This document shows, piece after piece, positions 36,107-47,025 of a stretch of DNA of 64,000 nucleotides. Numbering within the stretch: position 1 is the first letter of the stretch; every line of letters begins with the position of its first letter. A model generated the notes under the pieces. That model was given only the letters and a program-made list of their open reading frames with translations, was not told where the DNA came from and did not search any database. This stretch comes from Alphaproteobacteria bacterium (lineage in GTDB: Bacteria > Pseudomonadota > Alphaproteobacteria > Rhizobiales > Beijerinckiaceae). The position numbers were made by a program, and so were the translations under genes. The stretch lies in contig VGDY01000001.1 in assembly GCA_016869555.1 (NCBI GenBank), positions 1-64,000 of the forward strand, in the 5' to 3' direction.

Positions 36107-36128
36107 CGGAAAGAGGAGCGTCTCGAAG

Positions 36129-36998
36129 ATGGCGGAGGATTCCCGGCGCCGGCTCGGCCGCGGATTGGCGGCGCTTCTCGGCGAGGCCGCGGCGGACACA
36201 GCTCCGATCGAACGACCGCGGGGACCGCGTAAGGCGCCGATCGAATTCCTGCGCGCCAATCCGCGCAATCCGCGCACTTCCTTTGGCGAGGAAGATCTCG
36301 CCGAACTGACCGCGTCGATCCGCGAGAAGGGCGTGATCCAGCCGATCATCGTGCGCGTCATCGCCGGCGTCGCCGACGCTTATGAAATCATCGCTGGAGA
36401 ACGTCGTTGGCGCGCGGCGCAGATGGCGGGACTCTCCGACGTGCCGGTCGTCATTCATGAGGCCGACGACAAGGAAGCGCTCGAACTCGCGATCATCGAA
36501 AATGTTCAACGCGCCGATCTCAATGCGATTGAGGAAGCGAAGGGCTATGAGCGGCTCGGCGCGGAGTTCGGCTATGCGCATGGCGAGATCGCGAAAATCA
36601 TCGGCAAGAGCCGTTCTCACATCGCCAACACGATACGTCTGCTGAATTTGCCGGAAGCGGCGAAAAAGCTCGTGAGCGAAGGCGCGATCTCCGCCGGCCA
36701 TGCGCGCGCGCTGCTCGCGGTCGCCGACCCGGCGGCGGTGGCGCGGCGCATCGTCGAACAGGGACTGACGGTTCGCGACGTCGAACGACTGGCTCAAGAG
36801 CAGAGCGAGAAGGTTCGACCGACGAAACATGCCGCGCGCGTCGCCAAGGACGCCGATACGCGCGCGATCGAAAAGAGTTTAAGCGACGCGCTCGGCTTGA
36901 ACGTCGAACTGCGGCCGAACGGCGAGAAGGGCGAAGTGCGGATCAAATATCGCTCGCTCGATCAGCTTCAATCGATCTGCCGTCTCCTTACGGAATAG
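36129..36998 (+). CDS. parB: Chromosome partitioning protein ParB
   Basis: CTP-dependent DNA clamp that loads at parS. The 289 aa protein has RRRLGRGLAALLGE at the N-terminus (ParA-interacting), the CTPase/ParB box IRANPRNPRTSF-like region and YEIIAGERRWRAAQMAGL, ENVQRADLNAIEEAKGYERL, the HTH motif GEIAKIIGKSRSHIANTIRLLNLP, and a C-terminal dimerisation domain. GAGGAG precedes the ATG. Located 22 nt after parA. Confidence 0.98.
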   Translation: MAEDSRRRLGRGLAALLGEAAADTAPIERPRGPRKAPIEFLRANPRNPRTSFGEEDLAELTASIREKGVIQPIIVRVIAGVADAYEIIAGERRWRAAQMAGLSDVPVVIHEADDKEALELAIIENVQRADLNAIEEAKGYERLGAEFGYAHGEIAKIIGKSRSHIANTIRLLNLPEAAKKLVSEGAISAGHARALLAVADPAAVARRIVEQGLTVRDVERLAQEQSEKVRPTKHAARVAKDADTRAIEKSLSDALGLNVELRPNGEKGEVRIKYRSLDQLQSICRLLTE

Positions 36999-37044
36999 GC
37001 TGTCGCGCGGACGCGTTTCGTCGCCTCGGTTCACGGCCTCTCCG

Positions 37045-37152
37045 CGTCATGCCCGCGCTTGTCGCGGGCATCCACGCGGCGCCGCCTCGCTAGCTTTGCA
37101 GCCTTTGCGAATCGTCTCGACGTGGATGGCCGGGACAAGCCCGGCCATGACG
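37045..37152. repeat. Paired palindromic repeats downstream of parB
   Basis: Two 32-bp units in inverted orientation, 37045-37076 (CGTCATGCCCGCGCTTGTCG...) and 37121-37152 (CGTGGATGGCCGGGACAAGC...), each itself a palindrome and near reverse complements of one another. They match the style of dispersed CATGGCCGGGCTTGTCCCGGCCAT-like elements found between genes in Hyphomicrobiales. No coding potential and no transposase nearby. Confidence 0.85.
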
Positions 37153-37170
37153 CCTGAGGAGCGCCGCCGC

Positions 37171-37848
37171 TTACGCGTGCAGGCCTGGCGAGAGCATCCG
37201 ATGGACGCGAGTCATGAAGGCGACGGCGAAGAGCGGCGTCAGCACATTCAGTCCCGGCGTCGCGACGAAGACGGCGATGAACAGTCCTGCGACGAACAGC
37301 CAGAAGGCGTGGCGACGGCGCAATTCTTCCGACTCCTGCAGAGAACGAAAGCGCGTCGCCGCGAAGAGAAAATATTCGCGACCGAACAGATAGGCGTTGG
37401 CCAGCAGAAAGGCCGCGGCGTTTATTCCCGGCACGAACAGCAGCAGCAGCGCGAAGAAATTGACGATCGCCGAGACGCCGGCAAAGCGCAGCCCCATGAA
37501 AATCGCCTGCGTCGCGGGAATGGTGCGCCCGCGCTGTCCGAGCGGATAGAGGTCCGCTTCGACATGATCGGCGAGATCGTCGAGAAACAGTCCCGACACG
37601 AGCACCGAGACCGGCGCGATGAGAAAGGCCATCAGAAAAAACAGGCCGGCGCCGGTCGCATAGGATAGCGCCGTCCGCAGCCAGGGATGGTCGACCATCA
37701 CGAAGGACAAGGCGAGTCTGTCGAGACCGACCCAAGCCAATGCAAGCAGCAGCAAGGTCATGCCGAGACTCTTGACGAGGACCGCGCGGAACGGCGGCGT
37801 CATGATCTGGCGCAGCGCCGCCAGGGCGGCTTCGAACATTTCGGTCAT
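37171..37848 (-). CDS. CysZ/EI24-like integral membrane protein
   Basis: 225 aa with four to six hydrophobic segments and the COG2981-type pattern AALRQIMTPPFRAVLVKSLGMTLLLLALAWVGL, LSGLFLDDLADHVEADLYP, FFALLLLFVPGINAAAFLLANAYLFGREYF and the RRRHAFWLFVAGLFIAVFVATPGLNVLTPLFAVAFMTRVH C-terminal part. Annotated in relatives as a sulfate-transporter-family (CysZ-like) or EI24-domain protein; transport of sulfate is not shown for this branch. Confidence 0.85.
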   Translation of the reverse strand: MTEMFEAALAALRQIMTPPFRAVLVKSLGMTLLLLALAWVGLDRLALSFVMVDHPWLRTALSYATGAGLFFLMAFLIAPVSVLVSGLFLDDLADHVEADLYPLGQRGRTIPATQAIFMGLRFAGVSAIVNFFALLLLFVPGINAAAFLLANAYLFGREYFLFAATRFRSLQESEELRRRHAFWLFVAGLFIAVFVATPGLNVLTPLFAVAFMTRVHRMLSPGLHA

Positions 37849-37961
37849 GGCGAGATGATCACCGCGAGTCGATCCTGGCGGCGCGAGAGGCGCGTCGCAT
37901 CCGCCATGCAGATGGCGCGTCGCGCGACTCAGCGCAAGCGCGTTTACGCGATTCGCTCGCG

Positions 37962-38561
37962 CTATTTGGCGAGATGCGCTTCGAGATTATGAAGGCCTTT
38001 CTCGAACATATCGCCGATCATTCTGTCGCGGCTGACGAAAATATTCATCGCCCGGCTCATGAGGCCGGCGTCGCCCGACATGCTCCAGACGACATGAGTC
38101 TTATGGGCGGCGGAGTCGCCCCCGAAACCGAAAGTGCGCGCGAGCCACCGTCCCTGCGTCACTTCGCCGTCGGGCGCGAGAAAAAAGGTCGCCTCATTGG
38201 TCGCGGCGAAGGGTTTTCGCATATCGAGCTTGAGGTGGACCCGCTCGCCCGGCTGACTGTCCAATATGGTCATGCGTCCGGCGCCGACCGTCCTGTCGCC
38301 GGACCATTCGAAAGCGGCCCCGGGACCGGCCGCAGGTCCCTCGTAGCGGGTTTCAGCGTTGGGATCGAGCTTCGCCCAGGGCGACCAGTATTCCCAATTG
38401 CGCAGATCGTTGATCGCGGCGAACGCCGCGCGCGGCGGCGCGTCGATCACCGTCTCGCGCCGCACCACGAAACGATCCGGCTGAAGATAAACCGCCAGTG
38501 CGAGCAAAGCGGCGCCGTAGCAAATCACGAGAAACAGCAAGCCGGTCATCAATGCCTCCAA
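37962..38561 (-). CDS. Membrane-anchored SRPBCC (START-like) domain protein
   Basis: 199 aa with one N-terminal membrane helix (LLFLVICYGAALLALAVYLQP) followed by a polyketide-cyclase/START-like fold: VVRRETVIDAPPRAAFAAINDLRNWEYWSPWAKLDPN, then THVVWSMSGDAGLMSRAMNIFVSRDRMIGDMFEKGLHNLEAHLA. The RNWEYWSPW motif is typical of this group. Ligand unknown; the neighbourhood does not suggest one. Confidence 0.85.
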   Translation of the reverse strand: MEALMTGLLFLVICYGAALLALAVYLQPDRFVVRRETVIDAPPRAAFAAINDLRNWEYWSPWAKLDPNAETRYEGPAAGPGAAFEWSGDRTVGAGRMTILDSQPGERVHLKLDMRKPFAATNEATFFLAPDGEVTQGRWLARTFGFGGDSAAHKTHVVWSMSGDAGLMSRAMNIFVSRDRMIGDMFEKGLHNLEAHLAK

Positions 38562-38612
38562 ATGCCTGCGCCGCGCGAGCCCGCGACTGAACTAGCGCGC
38601 CGGGCCTGGGCT

Positions 38613-40525
<1,913 letters not shown>

Positions 40526-40582
40526 CTATCGCATATGTCGAGAGATTCAAACCCGCGCAGGCGAGATATGGAATAATTGGCG

Positions 40583-40972
40583 TCAGCCCTGCTGGGCGGG
40601 GGTCGTAACGACCAGTCCCTCGAGCTCCGGCCTCACCGTGATCTGGCAGCACAGCCGGGAATTCGGCTTCACGTCGAAGGCGAAGTCGAGCATGTCCTCT
40701 TCCATCTGCGACGCTTTGCCCGCCTTTTCCGTCCAATTTTCATCGACATAGACATGGCAGGTGGCGCAGGCGCAGGCGCCGCCGCATTCGGCGGCGATTT
40801 CGGGAATGTCGTTGCGGCGCGCGGTCTCCATGACGGTGGAGCCGACCTCGCCCTCGACGGTGCGGGCTTGACCGTGCGAATCGATGAAGGTGATCTTGAC
40901 CTTTGTCGGCGCGCCGCCGCCGGGCTCGGCGCCATAGCGGGTCGCCGCATCCTCAAAGCTCATTTTCGCCAT
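40583..40972 (-). CDS. 2Fe-2S ferredoxin (adrenodoxin type)
   Basis: Electron carrier of 129 aa. Cluster ligands follow Cys-x5-Cys-x2-Cys in AAECGGACACATCHVYVDENW and a fourth Cys in SRLCCQITV. The fold starts at TKVKITFIDSHGQARTVEGEVG, so about 23 residues precede it; I use the ATG at 40972 (MAKMSFEDAATRYG), with an alternative at 41002. Located 190 nt upstream of the FNR-like gene in the same direction, suggesting a redox pair. Confidence 0.93.
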   Translation of the reverse strand: MAKMSFEDAATRYGAEPGGGAPTKVKITFIDSHGQARTVEGEVGSTVMETARRNDIPEIAAECGGACACATCHVYVDENWTEKAGKASQMEEDMLDFAFDVKPNSRLCCQITVRPELEGLVVTTPAQQG

Positions 40973-41200
40973 GACGCCTGTCTCTTCCTCGTACATGCTC
41001 AAAGTTCCCGGCGCTTCCGATGTCCGCAGGGCGGAAAGCCATGATCTTTGTTCGTTCGCGCCGCGCGCGGTTCGCCGGCGGGCGCCTAAATCGTCGCCGT
41101 CCAGTTACCACCCGCCCGTTGACGGCGCTAGCCCCTCCTGGCGCGCCCCCGGGGCCGCATTCCAGTGGCTTAGCGGATTGAAGCCGCAAGAGGCGCGCTG

Positions 41201-42004
41201 ATGACGGACATCGCTTTAGGCTTTCGCAACGCCGACGGCGCCATGCGGCCCGACCTGACCCGCTGTCTCGATTTCATGAACCGGACGCCCTTTTTCAGGC
41301 GCTACAAGCAGGAGACCTGGGACGCGCTGCAGATATCGGGAAACAGCAGAATATTGGACGTGGCCTGCGGCGTCGGCTTTGACGTCATCGAACTGGCGCG
41401 GCGTTTCCCAGACGCAAATGTCTGCGGTCTCGACCCGTCGCTGGGCTTTCTCGAGCTGGCGCGGCAACGAGCGCAGGGCCTCGCCAATGCGCGCTTCGTT
41501 GGCGGCGACTCGCGCCGTCTGCCGTTCGGCGACGGCCGCTTCGACGCGGTCCGGATCGACCGCTCGTTGCAGCATATCAGCGCCCCTGTCGAGGCGTTAC
41601 GCGAAATGGTTCGGGTGACCCGCAGGGGCGGCAGAATCGTCGTCGCCGAGCCCGATTGGGGAACTTTTTTCGTCTACAACGGCGATCTCGCAAGCAGCGC
41701 CAAGATCGCCGGATTCTGGGAAAAGTCTTTTGCCAATCCCTATATCGGCAGAGAAGCCGGCGTTCTGCTGCAGCAGTGCGGCGTCGAGAGCATCGGCTGT
41801 CAGGCGCAGGCGCTCGTCGTCAGGGACGAGGCGGCGGCGGACATTATTTTCGATCTGACGCGCGTGACGGACAATTGCGTCGCCGCGCGCGTGTTGACGC
41901 AAGTCGAGGCGGAACGTTGGCGCCTGGCGACTCAGGCGGCCTGCGAGAGCGGCGCGTTTCTCGCCTGCCTCAATATCATGCTGTGGGACGGCTCGATCCC
42001 CTGA
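41201..42004 (+). CDS. Class I SAM-dependent methyltransferase
   Basis: 267 aa with motif I RILDVACGVGFDVIELARRFP, motif II VCGLDPSLGFLELARQRA and a UbiE/Coq5-like C-terminal half (MVRVTRRGGRIVVAEPDWGTFFVYNGD). The substrate cannot be told; the group includes methyltransferases acting on small molecules. Divergent from the ferredoxin gene and convergent with the Mla lipoprotein gene. Confidence 0.9.
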   Translation: MTDIALGFRNADGAMRPDLTRCLDFMNRTPFFRRYKQETWDALQISGNSRILDVACGVGFDVIELARRFPDANVCGLDPSLGFLELARQRAQGLANARFVGGDSRRLPFGDGRFDAVRIDRSLQHISAPVEALREMVRVTRRGGRIVVAEPDWGTFFVYNGDLASSAKIAGFWEKSFANPYIGREAGVLLQQCGVESIGCQAQALVVRDEAAADIIFDLTRVTDNCVAARVLTQVEAERWRLATQAACESGAFLACLNIMLWDGSIP

Positions 42005-42029
42005 ACGGGGCGCGTCGGCGTCGGCCACG

Positions 42030-42626
42030 CTACAGCCGCGCCCGCGTCCACTGGCCGATGCGCAGCGCGACGCGCGCGGCGGCGTCGCTGAGCGCCCGCG
42101 CCGCCTGCGACCCGACATGCTCGGGGGCCGGCGTCTCCTCGACGAAGACTCGCGCCGCCCGCGCCCGGCCGCCCGCGCCATCGACGAGCTCGACGGAAAC
42201 TTCAATGACGGCGAGATCGCGGGCGATGTCGATCTCGAAGCGCCGCACGTCGGTCTGCAGCGTGCTTGGCGCGCCGATGTTGGATGAGGCCGAAAGACCG
42301 CATCGCTGCAGCGCTTCGATCAGCCGGCGCTGAAACAGACGCGGCAGCGGGTCGGACCATTGCACGCCGGGAAGAACGGCGACGCTGTCATCCGCCGCGC
42401 GAACCACGATTCGATCCGTGGAGGTCGGCGCGACCGCGGCAGGCTCCGGAACGAAGACCGCGGGGCCGCTGCGCAGGGCGGCGCTGCGCAAAGCGCCCGT
42501 GTCGGCGGTCAGATCGAAGGTCTCGCGCGGCGCGCTGGCGCAGGCGGCGACGAACAGCGCGAGCGATGCAAGCGCCGTCGTCCGCGCGGCCTTGCGCTGC
42601 GTGGCCGTAGACGCCTTCAGATTCAT
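42030..42626 (-). CDS. ABC-type transport auxiliary lipoprotein (PqiC/COG3218 type)
   Basis: 198 aa from the ATG at 42626. The N-terminus is a lipoprotein signal (TTALASLALFVAACASAP, lipobox VAAC). The body carries IVVRAADDSVAVLPGVQWSDPLPRLFQRRLIEAL and VRRFEIDIARDLAVIEVSVELVD, typical of periplasmic lipoproteins that accompany MCE transporters. Last gene of the Mla-type operon, separated from mlaD by 270 nt containing a strong inverted repeat. Confidence 0.88.
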   Translation of the reverse strand: MNLKASTATQRKAARTTALASLALFVAACASAPRETFDLTADTGALRSAALRSGPAVFVPEPAAVAPTSTDRIVVRAADDSVAVLPGVQWSDPLPRLFQRRLIEALQRCGLSASSNIGAPSTLQTDVRRFEIDIARDLAVIEVSVELVDGAGGRARAARVFVEETPAPEHVGSQAARALSDAAARVALRIGQWTRARL

Positions 42627-42851
42627 GCCGACCCGTCGCCTCATTCCGCCCGCGCGCCGCGCCGGGCTACGTCCTTCTATCCGATCCGCGCATCGGCTCA
42701 AAGCCACGCTTGCGGTCCTGGATCACGCCGCATTTAGACGTCTTCGCACAAATGCGCATGACATGATCGATCTTAAAAACTTAGAGCGCGCTTAACGCCA
42801 GATGCCGGCCGCCGCCTTTTTCGCGAGCCGCGCGCTCGTTTCTTGATTTGA

Positions 42852-42896
42852 AGCATTTTCTGCGCCGAACCGGCGGCCGCTTCGGCGGAAAATGCT
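42852..42896. repeat. Inverted repeat between mlaD and the lipoprotein gene
   Basis: AGCATTTTC (42852-42860) pairs with GAAAATGCT (42888-42896) and CGCCGAA (42863-42869) with TTCGGCG (42881-42887), leaving an 11-nt loop and a two-base bulge. It begins at the base after the mlaD stop. No U-tract is present on the transcribed strand. It resembles GCATTTTC-type palindromes common in Hyphomicrobiales and may tune expression of the distal gene. Confidence 0.75.
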
Positions 42897-43802
42897 CTAG
42901 CGGCCCTGATATTCCGGCACGGACTCGGACGGTCCGAAGATGAATTGTGACGGGTTTTTCTCGACCGAACGCAACGTGCGGTCGAATGTGTCGACCGCCT
43001 TGCGTCCGTCCACCGCTAGCTGCTCATACTCGCGAAGCCCTGTCCCGGCGAAGCGGTTGATACGTTCCGTCGCGCCGGCGATATTGCCGGTGATCGCCTT
43101 GATCTGCTTGGGGTCGATCGCCGCGATCAATTTTTCGCCGGTCGCCAACACCTTGTCGAGCCGCGCCGCCACGGGCTTCATCGATTGCGCGACATCGGAC
43201 GCGTCGCGGATGAAGCTCGAGATGGAAGCGGAATTGTCGGCGAGAGTCTTGCTGACTTTCTCGGCGTTTTTGAGCGTCGCCGTGATCGCCGGACCATTGT
43301 CGTCGATCAGCTTGTCGAGTTTGGTGAGGAGTTCGGCGGCCTTTGTCGACAGGTTCTGAACATTGCCGAGCAGATTCTGGAATTCGGAGCGCTCGGCCTG
43401 AATTTGAGGATATTTCTGATCGTTTTGCGCCGTCAGAGCCGGCGCGCCATGCGTGCCGCCAACCAGCAGAACGTCGGAGACGCCGGTAAAGCCCCGTGTC
43501 TCAAGCCGTGCGCGGGTATCGGTCTTGACCGGCGTCCGGCTGTCGATCCTGACCAGCACGTCGACCTTGCTCGGGTCCTGTTCGGAAATGCCAAGATGGG
43601 TGACCTCGCCGACCTTCACGCCATTGAACAGCACCGAGGAGCCGCGGGTCAGCCCAGAGACCGCGCCGGTGAAGACGATCTGATAGGTCTCCTGCCGGCC
43701 AAGCTGGCTCGGTCCCGAGAACCAGTAGACGAAGAGGAAGGCGGCGAAGGCCGCCGCCAGCGTGAAAGCGCCGATCAGCGCGTAGTTGGCGCGGGTTTCC
43801 AT
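42897..43802 (-). CDS. mlaD: MCE-domain periplasmic substrate-binding protein (MlaD-like)
   Basis: Inner-membrane-anchored lipid-binding subunit of an MCE transporter. Start at the ATG at 43802 (METRANYALIGAFTLAAAFAAFLFVYWF, anchor helix), overlapping mlaF by 28 nt; 301 aa. The MCE core is YQIVFTGAVSGLTRGSSVLFNGVKVGEV and the C-terminal half is a long helical region (LSTKAAELLTKLDKLIDDNG...), longer than E. coli MlaD (about 183 aa) and more like the extended MCE proteins. Confidence 0.94.
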   Translation of the reverse strand: METRANYALIGAFTLAAAFAAFLFVYWFSGPSQLGRQETYQIVFTGAVSGLTRGSSVLFNGVKVGEVTHLGISEQDPSKVDVLVRIDSRTPVKTDTRARLETRGFTGVSDVLLVGGTHGAPALTAQNDQKYPQIQAERSEFQNLLGNVQNLSTKAAELLTKLDKLIDDNGPAITATLKNAEKVSKTLADNSASISSFIRDASDVAQSMKPVAARLDKVLATGEKLIAAIDPKQIKAITGNIAGATERINRFAGTGLREYEQLAVDGRKAVDTFDRTLRSVEKNPSQFIFGPSESVPEYQGR

Positions 43803-44644
43803 TCCTCGTCCTTGTGCTCGATGCGCGCCGCGGACAGCCGCCCGCCGCGCACGCCGTGAAAATAGGCTTTCAGCCACGGGTGGTCGGACTCAAGCAGGGT
43901 TTCCAGAGGCCCTGCGGCGATCACCCGACCTTCAGCAAGCGCCGCCACCCTGTCGCAGATAGAATAGAGACTATCGAGATCATGCGTCACCATGAACACG
44001 GTCAGTCCGAGGGTCTGCTGCAACGTGCCGATCAGCTCGTCGAATTCGGCGGCGCTGATCGGGTCGAGCCCCGATGTCGGCTCGTCCAGGAATACAAGCT
44101 CGGGATCAAGCGCCAGAGCGCGCGCCAGGGCCGCGCGCTTCACCATGCCGCCCGACAATTCTGACGGAAATTTGTCGGCGGCGTCCGGTGGAAGGCCAAC
44201 CAGCTCAAGCTTGAGCATAGCCAGTTCGTCCATCAGATGGTGCGAAATTTCGCGCGTTTCGCGCATCGGCATCTGGATGTTCTGCTTGACCGTCAGCCCC
44301 GAGAAAAGCGCGCCATTCTGAAACAACACGCCCCAGCGCTGTTCGAGATTACGGCGTTCGGCCGGCGTCAGGGCGTCCCGGTCCTGCCCGAAAATCCGAA
44401 TGGCTCCGGCCCGCGCCGGCACCAGTCCGAGGATGGCGCGGGTAAGCACGGACTTGCCCTGACCCGACCCGCCGACGACGCCAAGCACCTCGCCGCGAAA
44501 AACGTCGAGATTGAGCCCCTTGACGATGGTCCGGTCGCCGAAGCCGACGACGAGGTCGCGCACGCCAATGACGACATCGCGATTTTGCCGCTGTTGAACG
44601 GCGCCGTCGGCGGAGGTCGAGGGGCTGCTCATCTGCGCGCTCAA
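43775..44644 (-). CDS. mlaF: ABC transporter ATPase of the MCE/Mla lipid transporter
   Basis: 289 aa. Walker A VVGGSGQGKSVLTRAI, signature ELSGGMVKRAALARALA, Walker B PELVFLDEPTSGLDPISAAEFDELI and H-loop VTHDL. The insertion NGALFSGLTVKQNIQMPMRE is typical of MlaF/Ttg2A. Powers phospholipid traffic between inner and outer membranes. It overlaps mlaE by four bases and mlaD at its 3' end. Confidence 0.96.
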   Translation of the reverse strand: MSAQMSSPSTSADGAVQQRQNRDVVIGVRDLVVGFGDRTIVKGLNLDVFRGEVLGVVGGSGQGKSVLTRAILGLVPARAGAIRIFGQDRDALTPAERRNLEQRWGVLFQNGALFSGLTVKQNIQMPMRETREISHHLMDELAMLKLELVGLPPDAADKFPSELSGGMVKRAALARALALDPELVFLDEPTSGLDPISAAEFDELIGTLQQTLGLTVFMVTHDLDSLYSICDRVAALAEGRVIAAGPLETLLESDHPWLKAYFHGVRGGRLSAARIEHKDEEWKPAPTTR

Positions 44645-45789
44645 TAGTCGATCGACGCGAAAAATATGGCGAACAAGCCATCCATCACGATAACCATGAA
44701 GATGGATTTAACCACCGAGGACGTGACCTGGCGACCGAGCGATTCGGCGGACCCCTTCGTTGCGAGCCCGTCCATCGAGGCGATGAGGCCGATGACCAGC
44801 GCCATGAAGGGCGCCTTGATGATGCCGACGAGGAACGTATGCAGCGCGATCGCTTCCTTGAGCAATGACGCGAAAGCCACCGGGCTGATGCCGCCGTACC
44901 ACCAGGACACGATCATGCCGCCAAAGAGCGCCGCCATGTCCGCGATGAAGGTCAGGATCGGCAAGGAGATGATCAGGCCGAGCACGCGCGGCGCGATCAG
45001 CACCTCGATGGGAGACAGTCCCATCACCAGCAGCGCGTCGACCTCCTCGCGCATTTTCATCGAGCCGAGTTCGGCGGTGATCGCTGAGCCCGAGCGGCCG
45101 GCGATCATGATTGACGTGAGCAGAACGCCGAGTTCGCGCAAGACCAGAATGCCGATCAGGCTGACCGTGTAGCTCGACGCGCCAAACCTGAGCAGCTGGA
45201 AGATGCCCTGCTGCGCGACGATGGCGCCTACCAGCACGTTGATGAGAACGATGATCGGAACGCTACGAAAACCGATGAGCTCGATCTGTGCGACAAGCGA
45301 GGTCAGTCTGAAACGGTGCGGACGGCTCGCCACATAGATCATCGACGAAATGAATTCGCCGAGAAAGCTGACGCCGCGATAGAATTCGCGGAGGGCGTCG
45401 ACGGTCGATTCGCCGAGGTCCGAAAGCAGGACGAAAACCAGATTGAAACGCGGCCGGGCCGGCGCCTCGAAAGCGCGATAATGCGCCTCTTCGAGCAGAG
45501 TGGAATATTCCGGGCGCACATGTTCGAGCGCGACGGCGACGCCGCGGCGCGCGAGTTCATGCCGAGCGCGATTGATCAGCCAGGCGCCGGCGGTGTCGAG
45601 CCGCGAGACCTGCGCGAGATCGAAGATGATCATCCGATCGCGGCTTGCCTCCTCGACAATGCGCGCCGCCGCCGCTTCGAGACGATCCGAGGCGACGAGA
45701 GTCCAGTCGCCAGACAGCGACAGTCGCGCGCCTTCCGGCGAAGACTGGCGTGTGAGATTGGGCGGACGTTCCATCGCCGCGACGGTCAT
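44641..45789 (-). CDS. mlaE: MlaE-type permease with N-terminal STAS domain
   Basis: 382 aa. Residues 1-115 form a STAS-like domain (ARLSLSGDWTLVASDRLEAAAARI...IIFDLAQVSRLDTAGAWLINRA), fused to the MlaE permease with five or so membrane helices (VPIIVLINVLVGAIVAQQG; LRELGVLLTSIMIAGRSGSAITAELGSMKMREEVDALLVMG; KAPFMALVIGLIASMDGLATKGSAESLGRQVTSSVV). The fusion replaces the separate STAS protein MlaB of E. coli. First gene of the operon; no mlaC or mlaA is present here. Confidence 0.96.
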   Translation of the reverse strand: MTVAAMERPPNLTRQSSPEGARLSLSGDWTLVASDRLEAAAARIVEEASRDRMIIFDLAQVSRLDTAGAWLINRARHELARRGVAVALEHVRPEYSTLLEEAHYRAFEAPARPRFNLVFVLLSDLGESTVDALREFYRGVSFLGEFISSMIYVASRPHRFRLTSLVAQIELIGFRSVPIIVLINVLVGAIVAQQGIFQLLRFGASSYTVSLIGILVLRELGVLLTSIMIAGRSGSAITAELGSMKMREEVDALLVMGLSPIEVLIAPRVLGLIISLPILTFIADMAALFGGMIVSWWYGGISPVAFASLLKEAIALHTFLVGIIKAPFMALVIGLIASMDGLATKGSAESLGRQVTSSVVKSIFMVIVMDGLFAIFFASIDY

Positions 45790-45984
45790 CGGAATTCGCT
45801 CTGCGCTCGCGTCAATATTCGGCTCATCGATGGCGTCATCCTATCCGCCGATTGTGGCGCGGCGCCGACGCCGGCAGGCGCGGCCGAAGGAAAAACGTGA
45901 TAACGCCGTGAATTGACGCCAGCAAGCGCGTCGGCGCACAGCGCAGCGAAGGCGCGCTACGCAGCGCCAGCGCCGGAGAGCCGA

Positions 45985-46968
45985 TTGTCACGAAAATTAT
46001 CCATCGCCATAGAGACTTATCCAATCGCCGGCCGCTTCGTGATTTCACGCGGCGCCAAGACTGAAGCCGTGGTCGTCACCGCGATTTTGATCGAAGGCCG
46101 GGGCGCGGGGCGAGGCGAATGTGTGCCCTACGCCCGATATGGGGAAAGCGTCGACAGCGTCGTCGCGACGATCGAGAGCCTGCGCTACTCGATTGAAGCC
46201 GGCGCCGGCCGGGCTGACCTGCAGCGTCTCCTGCCCGCTGGCGCGGCGCGCAATGCGCTCGACTGCGCGCTCTGGGATCTCGAGGCCAAGCTGTCCGGCG
46301 TCCCGGCCCATGCGACGGCCGGCTTCGAAGCGCTTTCGCCGCTCGTGACCGCCTATACGATTTCGGTCGGCGCGCCCGAGGAGATGCGCGCCGCGGCGGC
46401 GAAGGCCGCCGACCGGCCGTTGCTGAAGATCAAGCTCGCCGGGGAAGGCGACGAAGCGCGTCTGGCCGCCGTTCGGGCGGGAGCGCCCGTTTCCACTCTC
46501 ATTGTCGACGCCAATGAATCATGGGACGAGGCGACGCTTGCCCGCCGCCTCGCCGTCTGCGCCGATTTCAGCGTCGCGCTCGTCGAGCAGCCGCTGCCGG
46601 CCGGCCGGGACGAAGCGCTCGCGCGTCTGGCGCATCCCGTGCCGATCTGCGCCGACGAAAGCGTCCATGACCGCGCCTCGCTCGCGGCGCTGAAGGGCCG
46701 CTACGACGCGGTCAACGTCAAACTCGACAAGACCGGCGGGTTGACCGAAGCGCTGGCCCTCGCGCGCGCGGCGCGGGACATGGGCTTTTCGATCATGGCC
46801 GGCTGCATGGTGGGAACTTCGCTCGCCATGGCGCCGGCGGTTCTCGTGGGTCAGATGGCGAAATTCGTCGACCTCGACGGGCCGCTGCTTCTCGCCCGCG
46901 ACCGCGATCCCGGACTGATCTACGAGGGCTCGATCCTGAAACCCCCGGACGCAAAGCTGTGGGGATAA
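45985..46968 (+). CDS. Dipeptide epimerase (L-Ala-D/L-Glu epimerase-like, enolase superfamily)
   Basis: Enolase-superfamily enzyme probably epimerising murein-derived dipeptides. The TTG at 45985 with GGAGAG four bases upstream gives 327 aa starting (L)SRKLSIAIETYPIAGRFVISRG, the usual start of the family; the track TTG adds 24 odd residues. Catalytic Lys in LLKIKLAGEGDE, metal ligands in IVDANESW, VEQPLP and ICADES, second Lys in NVKLDKTGGL and the GCMVGTS loop. Its end lies only about 60 nt before the fluoride riboswitch. Confidence 0.92.
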   Translation: MSRKLSIAIETYPIAGRFVISRGAKTEAVVVTAILIEGRGAGRGECVPYARYGESVDSVVATIESLRYSIEAGAGRADLQRLLPAGAARNALDCALWDLEAKLSGVPAHATAGFEALSPLVTAYTISVGAPEEMRAAAAKAADRPLLKIKLAGEGDEARLAAVRAGAPVSTLIVDANESWDEATLARRLAVCADFSVALVEQPLPAGRDEALARLAHPVPICADESVHDRASLAALKGRYDAVNVKLDKTGGLTEALALARAARDMGFSIMAGCMVGTSLAMAPAVLVGQMAKFVDLDGPLLLARDRDPGLIYEGSILKPPDAKLWG

Positions 46969-47025
46969 CGCGAGTGCGATCTGGACTTGTTGACCGGCGC
47001 AGGTCTCGTAAACTAAATGTTAGCA

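Noticed and set aside
46021-46065. GTGATTTCACGC-like sequence as a further parS
   Set aside because: It shares only the TTTCACG core and lacks the palindromic second half, and lies inside the epimerase gene.
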